A stretch of DNA of 64,000 nucleotides from positions 96,107,696 through 96,171,695 of the forward strand of contig OY282606.1 in NCBI GenBank assembly GCA_958298945.1, in the 5' to 3' direction. Numbering within the stretch: the stretch's first letter is position 1; each line of letters begins with the position of its first letter. This stretch comes from Atherix ibis. Its lineage: Eukaryota > Arthropoda > Insecta > Diptera > Athericidae. This document shows positions 59,385 through 64,000 of the stretch, in pieces. A model generated the notes under the pieces. It was not told the DNA's origin. It was given only the letters and a program-made list of their open reading frames with translations, and searched no databases. The translations under genes and the position numbers were made by a program.

Positions 59385-60130
59385 AGAATTGTCCGATTTA
59401 GGGCAAATATGCACCATTTTGTTTTATAAATTGTTGCCATTTGAAAGGTAGCTTCATAATGTCTCTGTCATAGAAGCCCTGGTCTCTATTGGCGAAAAAG
59501 TCGACTAAGCGATTTTAACAATCTTCTCTTGATGACAATTTCTTATCTCTAAGAAATTTTTGCAATGATAAAAAAAGATGGTAATCGCTTGGTGCCAGGT
59601 CTGGACTATAAGGTGGATGCATCGAAACTTCCCAACCAACCTCCCGTAGTTTCTGGCGAGTCACTATAGCTTGGCGTCCATGATGGAAAACCACACGTCT
59701 CTGCTCAATCGCTAGCTTCAAACGGTCTAGTTACTGGCATTAAAGGTAAGAATTTATTATTTGGCCATATGGACGCAGCTTATAGTAGATGATTCCTTTC
59801 CAGTTCTACCAAATGCACAGCAAAACCATCCTGGCCGTTAATCCTGGTTTGGCCACCGTTTGAGCCGCTTCACCATGCTTTGACTACAATCGTTTTCGCA
59901 CAATATTCTCGTATGCGACCTATTTCTCATCCCCAACCACCATACATTAAAGAAATAGGTAGATTTCGTTACGTTTTGCCAAGTCGTCGCAGATGGAAAT
60001 TCGATAAATCATATTTTTTGCGTCAATTCGCATGGAACCCAAAAATTGAGCTTCTTTTTAAATCAAGCTTTATGCAAATGGTTTAAAACTGTTTTGTGGT
60101 TGATCTTTAGCTACGGGGCGATGCTACGAC
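59385..60130 (-). pseudogene. mariner transposase remnant (SETMAR/Hsmar1-like)
   Basis: Minus strand, N-terminal side at about 60060: RISICDDLAKRNEIYLFL (linker), VVGDEK*VAYENIVRKR (first Asp, Trp lost to a stop), LLCIW*NWKGIIYYKLRPYG, LDRLKLAIEQRRVVFHHGRQ where the second Asp of HHDNARPH is lost by a short deletion, then VTRQKLREVGWEVSMHPPYS, PDLAPSDYHLFLSLQ (third Asp kept), LVDFFANRDQGFYDRDIMKL and the end near 59390. The N-terminal DNA-binding part and both inverted repeats are missing. The family resembles the element at 28911 but is clearly a distinct copy. Confidence 0.85.
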
Positions 60131-60215
60131 TTCTATCACGCCGAAAATACTGTAACGGAATCGACGAAACCAAAATTGAGCGTAATTGTGAATTTATAAT
60201 AAATATATTTTTATA

Positions 60216-60525
60216 CTAGAGGGCTTCGCCCCCTGCTCGCTTCGGTCACCAACACCCATGCCCCTACGATCACTCCGCGATCTCCGGGGGCCCCTATGTC
60301 AAATATTCTAGTTAATAGAGGGAAAACATCATCATAACAAAAATGCGTGACAATGTTCGCATTTATTTTTCATATACCCTATTTCCAAATATTCTACTTT
60401 TTTTCCCGCTTCATACAATCCTAACATCAATTTTTGCTTTTTGGCCTTTTTTTCATCTTTAGTTGCATGGTAATATTCGCGAGTAGCTTTTCTCTTTTCA
60501 GGTTTGTTTTTATATAATAGATAGA
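60216..60525 (-). mobile_element. Non-autonomous Helitron, copy 2
   Basis: The minus strand starts TCTATCTATTATATAAAAAC (from 60525) and ends in the hairpin region agggggcgaagccct followed by CTAG (60219-60216). The insertion is between A and T. It is 310 bp long. It shares both ends and an internal word (aatattctactttttttc.cgct.catacaatcctaacatca) with 57164-57641 but is shorter. It lies about 85 bp beyond the mariner remnant. Confidence 0.8.
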
Positions 60526-60529
60526 TATA

Positions 60530-60845
60530 AGAAAATATGCCGAATTTTCTCTTTGTTAACTTGCATCTTTTACACCATATAATTCACAACTGTATCGACA
60601 ATCAAAAAACTCTAAAAGAATTTTGTTTAGTTTAAATATTTTATCATTGACTTAAATATTACAAAAAGAAGGAATTTCCATTCATGTTGTTTTTCCCATA
60701 ACAGGCCAATTTCTTTATTTTATTACTATGACAGAACATTACCCTGTATAGATATAAAATCATTAATTATCTAAATAAATCTAATTAATAAAAAATTTAA
60801 AAATTTGAAAATATTCATGAAATTAGTGTTGAAGTTCAGTCTACT
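60530..60845. other. AT-rich spacer
   Basis: Nothing recognisable between the Helitron and the Tc1 remnant. Confidence 0.4.
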
Positions 60846-60849
60846 ATTG

Positions 60850-61345
60850 ATCTTTTATTTAACGAAGGTAAATCAAAGCGTTTTATTGCGGTTAAATATA
60901 AAACTTCAAACAGTTGCAGTCCATAGCACTATAGAACGTTATAATCGTATCACGATGTGCTAGTTATTACTCAAAGTTTTAATCTGCAAGACTATTAAAA
61001 AGAATCTGAGCCTTACAGTACCTCAAATTCGTCGCGAATCAAATAAAAGCAATGCCAAACCAGTATATCTAACAACAATCGGATGGCTCTTTGATCAGAT
61101 GCCAGTAAGAAAACTAATATACGAGCCCTTAAAATAAAAAAAAAGGTAGACTAACTAGACTTCTGAGGACTTAAAAAAATACTCTGCACGGATGAGTCAA
61201 AGGTTCAAATTTTTGCAGGATCTAGTAAATCGTAATGCTGGAGAAAAAATGCTGTCATGCAGTGGCTCTATTATGGTTTGGGTTTGCTTCTCTAGGAATA
61301 GAGTAGGAGACTTGATGCGAATTAAAGGAATTTCAAAATGATAGA
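60850..61345 (+). pseudogene. Tc1-like transposase remnant
   Basis: The plus strand, with frame changes, reads FNEGKSKRFIAVKY (first helix-turn-helix), TIERYNR, ESEPYSTSNSSRIK/LTVPQIRRESNKSNAKPVYL, and ILCTDESKVQIFAGSSKS (about 61178-61230), the Tc1 first catalytic block WxxIxxTDESKxxxFG. CSGSIMVWVCFSRNRVGDLM (about 61258-61317) matches GGxSxMVWGCFSxxGVG. The second and third catalytic blocks are gone. This is a true Tc1-type, distinct from the mariner and T families. Confidence 0.78.
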
Positions 61346-61431
61346 AGTATATAAATATTTAAGAAAAATCATTTTAATTTGTTAGCTTTATTTAAAGATA
61401 GAAGTATATAAATATTTTAGAAAAATCATTT
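61340..61431. repeat. 35-bp direct duplication (period 57 bp)
   Basis: 61340-61374 (gatagaagtatataaatatt...) recurs at 61397-61431 with about two differences, directly after the Tc1 remnant. Confidence 0.85.
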
Positions 61432-61434
61432 CCC

Positions 61435-62444
61435 CCCTAAAAGCAATGTGAACGCATCCTTTTACAAATTTATTATCAATTTACGCAAAACAAAAATTTA
61501 ACCTTTTTATAATGTTACATAGTTTTAACAAACTATAAATTTAGTTTTTTTTACTTACCTATAAGTTTAAGCTTCATTTCGTAATATTTAATCATTACTC
61601 ATCAATTTTAGCTAATCGAACAAAAATATCATTAAAAAAATATTTTGCATAAACGTGTGCGTAGTTATATTTGTGTATTAATATGTAAGCGTATCTTATA
61701 TAAGTACAAAATAAAGATCTAATTTCATCAAATTGAAAATGAGAAATAGCACATGTTTCTTATCAGCAAATTGATGTCCTTGAATTAAGCGGATATCCTT
61801 GCTTGGTCTAATTTTTTATGTTTACGTGTTTTTGGGTAATCATTAACTCACATATGTGGGGATATGTATCTCTTAAAGACATTTCCTTCTACTTTCTGAT
61901 TATTTAAGCGAATTCTCAAAACTGTTTACCGAAACTTCTACATTCAATTGACATTTGTGAAAGAAAATATTTTCTTTACTCTCTTATCTAAGATAAAAGC
62001 AAATCAGTATAAATCCGAGGTTTGTCTTAAAAAAATCTAATGAGTATTTTAAATTAATATTATTTCTTTGAATTTGGGCTAAGATAAAAATGCTTCAAAT
62101 TCGTTTAATTTGATAATTGTAATCTAGAAAAAATTGCAGAAAATTTTTTTCCGACAATTTTATTTTCATTTTTATATAATACATTAACACTTTAAAGTGG
62201 CCCTCTTAAGCAGATATACATCAGTGGAAGCGTATATACATCCGGTAAAAGGTAGTTATGCCATTTTTAAGAACTGTTTCTATATTATAAGCTATAGTTT
62301 TTTTTAATCAAATTTATATTATTTTAGGAACATGGTTTTCTCAAGTACTTCTATATAAAAACTGCTACACATATATTAACATATTTTCAATAGATGATAA
62401 ATTTTCTTTGCTTAATAAGTTTCAAAGTCTAAATTCAATTATTA
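61435..62444. other. AT-rich sequence without recognised genes
   Basis: No supported feature. Confidence 0.4.
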
Positions 62445-62989
62445 TGCAAATACGTTAATTTGTTGATTCGATTTCAAAAGTAAACAAGCAAAAGGTTAAA
62501 TTACGCATCGAACAGTTAAATAATGACAAGACCTTGTCGCTTGACAGTACTGTGTACGATTAATTCTTTGGATTAGCAAATATTTGATTAAGACTAAACA
62601 CCAGTTATTAGTATGAATTTCATTTTAGTTATGATTTTGTGCGTACAAAGAACGTGCGTGCACAAATATAAATATGAATATTGTACGATATATTCAAAAC
62701 AACATATAATATAATTTCCATTTGAGATAATGATTCCGTTTAATCGAATACTTTCAGCATATTTTAAATAACTCGTAAACCAAGAAACTTTTGTGTACTC
62801 GTACATACATATATGTTTCATTTCAGGCAATTAAATCGCATTTCAAAGTGTATTTGATAAACACATTTAATTGGAAATTATTTGGTATGAATTTTCAAAA
62901 TTTTTCATACCATATATTAAATTTATTTTGCCTAAGAAGGTTATAAGTAAAAAGAAGTAAAGAGTTTTGTATAAAAAAAATTTATATAT
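62445..62989 (+). repeat. Dispersed 540-bp repeat, copy 2
   Basis: Same orientation and nearly the same sequence as 30162-30701. It carries a 5-bp insertion (cgata, near 62687) relative to copy 1 and a few substitutions. Flanks differ from those of copy 1 on both sides, so the repeat ends are fairly well defined. Confidence 0.92.
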
Positions 62990-63339
62990 GAAAGCTTTGA
63001 AAAAACCGTCAAACAAATACAAAATTTCTTAAAAATTCTGTGCGATGATATAGACTTAAATTTAATAAGACGATATGATAAGATGAGTTTTGTTTGTAAA
63101 TTACACATATGTTATAGAAATCGTAAGATACACATACGCAGTTGATACTAACTAAATGATCATGACAGCAGTCAAATATTAATACTATTTAAAGTAGTAT
63201 TTGCTCAAATTTTACACGTACATTTATAATCATTAAACTATTGAAATATTACGTTAAAACTATAAAAACTAATTACAGAAATTTTAGTTTTGCCGCATCC
63301 ACGATTTACGACTTATGTGTAAGAGGAGATTATTTACTG

Positions 63340-63600
63340 CTCGATCGATATGTTAATAAGTAAAATAGCCATATATGGAGCTATAAAAACCCTCATACGT
63401 AACTGTAGATAAAAAATCCGATAAAAATGCCTGTGTGGTATGCATTGTGGGGTGAATGTGTTCGTATTTATTTGAAAAGAAAAAAGGAGAGATCGTTACT
63501 GTCAATTCTGAGCGATATGCTTTTTATATGCACTATATGTGGCTTTAACAAGATGGCGCCACAAGTAACATAGCATTTTTTCGAGATTTTGCAATGTAAG
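63340..63600 (+). pseudogene. Tc1/mariner-superfamily transposase fragment (family T, copy 5)
   Basis: The plus strand reads GYVNK*NSHIWSYKNPHT (about 63347-63402; intact GYVNKQNCRIWGSENPQ), KMPVWYALWGECVRI (about 63424-63470; intact VTVWCALWxxGVIGPYFFE), then GEIVTVNSERYAF (about 63490-63528) and QDGATSNIAFFRDF (about 63548-63590), the second catalytic region (QQDGATCHTAR). Frame changes link the pieces. Confidence 0.75.
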
Positions 63601-64000
63601 TCCTTAGTACTTTTTCTTATAAGAATATGCAAATGATCTTATTTATATAGACAATTTTCAAACTTTATAACATTTACAAACCAAAATATTATCCTAACGT
63701 AGATAATCCTCATACTTTCTAGATAATTAAAAAACTAACATCTATCAAGTTATGACCCAAAATGTGAGAAAAATTCATTAAAAAATTTACCTCAAAAGGA
63801 TCGAGTCTAGCAAGAAGTCTCCTGGAATTTATTTGAATAATGTTATTTCCCATGCATAATGGCAAGGTCTAAGCAATATAGTGAAATACAAATTAATAAA
63901 TTTTACTTTGCAAAGCATAAATTGGATATTTATTAAATAATTCCACATAACTAAATATTTTAAAGTTTAGCAAGTTAACTCTAAAATCATTACTAGTCAT
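63601..64000. other. AT-rich sequence to window end
   Basis: No feature recognised. Confidence 0.4.

Noticed and set aside
59880..60086. 68-codon plus frame
   Set aside because: It is antisense to the SETMAR-like mariner remnant, whose linker and first catalytic region read on the minus strand.
1..64000. CRISPR arrays, rRNA operons or bacterial-type operons
   Set aside because: No regularly spaced repeats, no rRNA-like blocks and no long uninterrupted gene clusters; spliced exons and mariner elements indicate animal nuclear DNA.

Overview
The window looks like nuclear DNA of an insect, most likely a fly (Diptera). It is very AT-rich by eye, has spliced genes with GT..AG introns, and is crowded with decayed mariner/Tc1, Jockey-like and Helitron elements. 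Only two host genes are supported, both on the + strand and both partial. The first is the 3' end of a cation-chloride cotransporter gene of the NKCC (SLC12A1/2) type: four exons between 3823 and 5679 end in the family's hallmark C-terminus RGNQTSVLTFYS. The second is the first coding exon (37520-38077) of a corazonin-receptor-like GPCR, covering TM1 to early TM4 and ending on a splice donor. Its remaining exons were not found, so intron 1 probably runs past the right edge (more than 25 kb).

Layout. 1-3800: a Tc1/mariner-type transposase remnant, then AT-rich filler. 3.8-5.7 kb: NKCC exons, with a mariner remnant in the intron at 4250-5072. 5.7-37.5 kb: intergenic, with remnants of at least four transposase families, several Jockey-like LINE pieces, a SINE-like repeat family, a structurally complete but coding-dead mariner (28911-30149) and a dispersed 540-bp repeat. 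37.5-38.1 kb: receptor exon 1. 38.1-64 kb: probably receptor intron 1, holding more remnants, one intact and possibly active mariner (48834-50127; uninterrupted 350-residue transposase, near-perfect inverted repeats, TA duplications), two short non-autonomous Helitrons (57164-57641, 60216-60525), a Tc1 remnant and the second copy of the 540-bp repeat.

The two host genes are not known to act together: one moves Na, K and Cl ions, the other senses a neuropeptide. The dominant biology is transposon turnover, from one intact mariner through recently broken copies to fragments readable only by switching frames. I found no rRNA, confident tRNA, CRISPR or clear new gene system. The most unusual feature is a set of a dozen near-perfect foldback hairpins with very short loops, the best having two perfect 33-base arms around a 7-base loop. 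Many lie inside transposon remnants, which suggests template-switch or snap-back duplication, or an assembly effect. All homology calls come from reading translations against remembered family motifs; no search was run.
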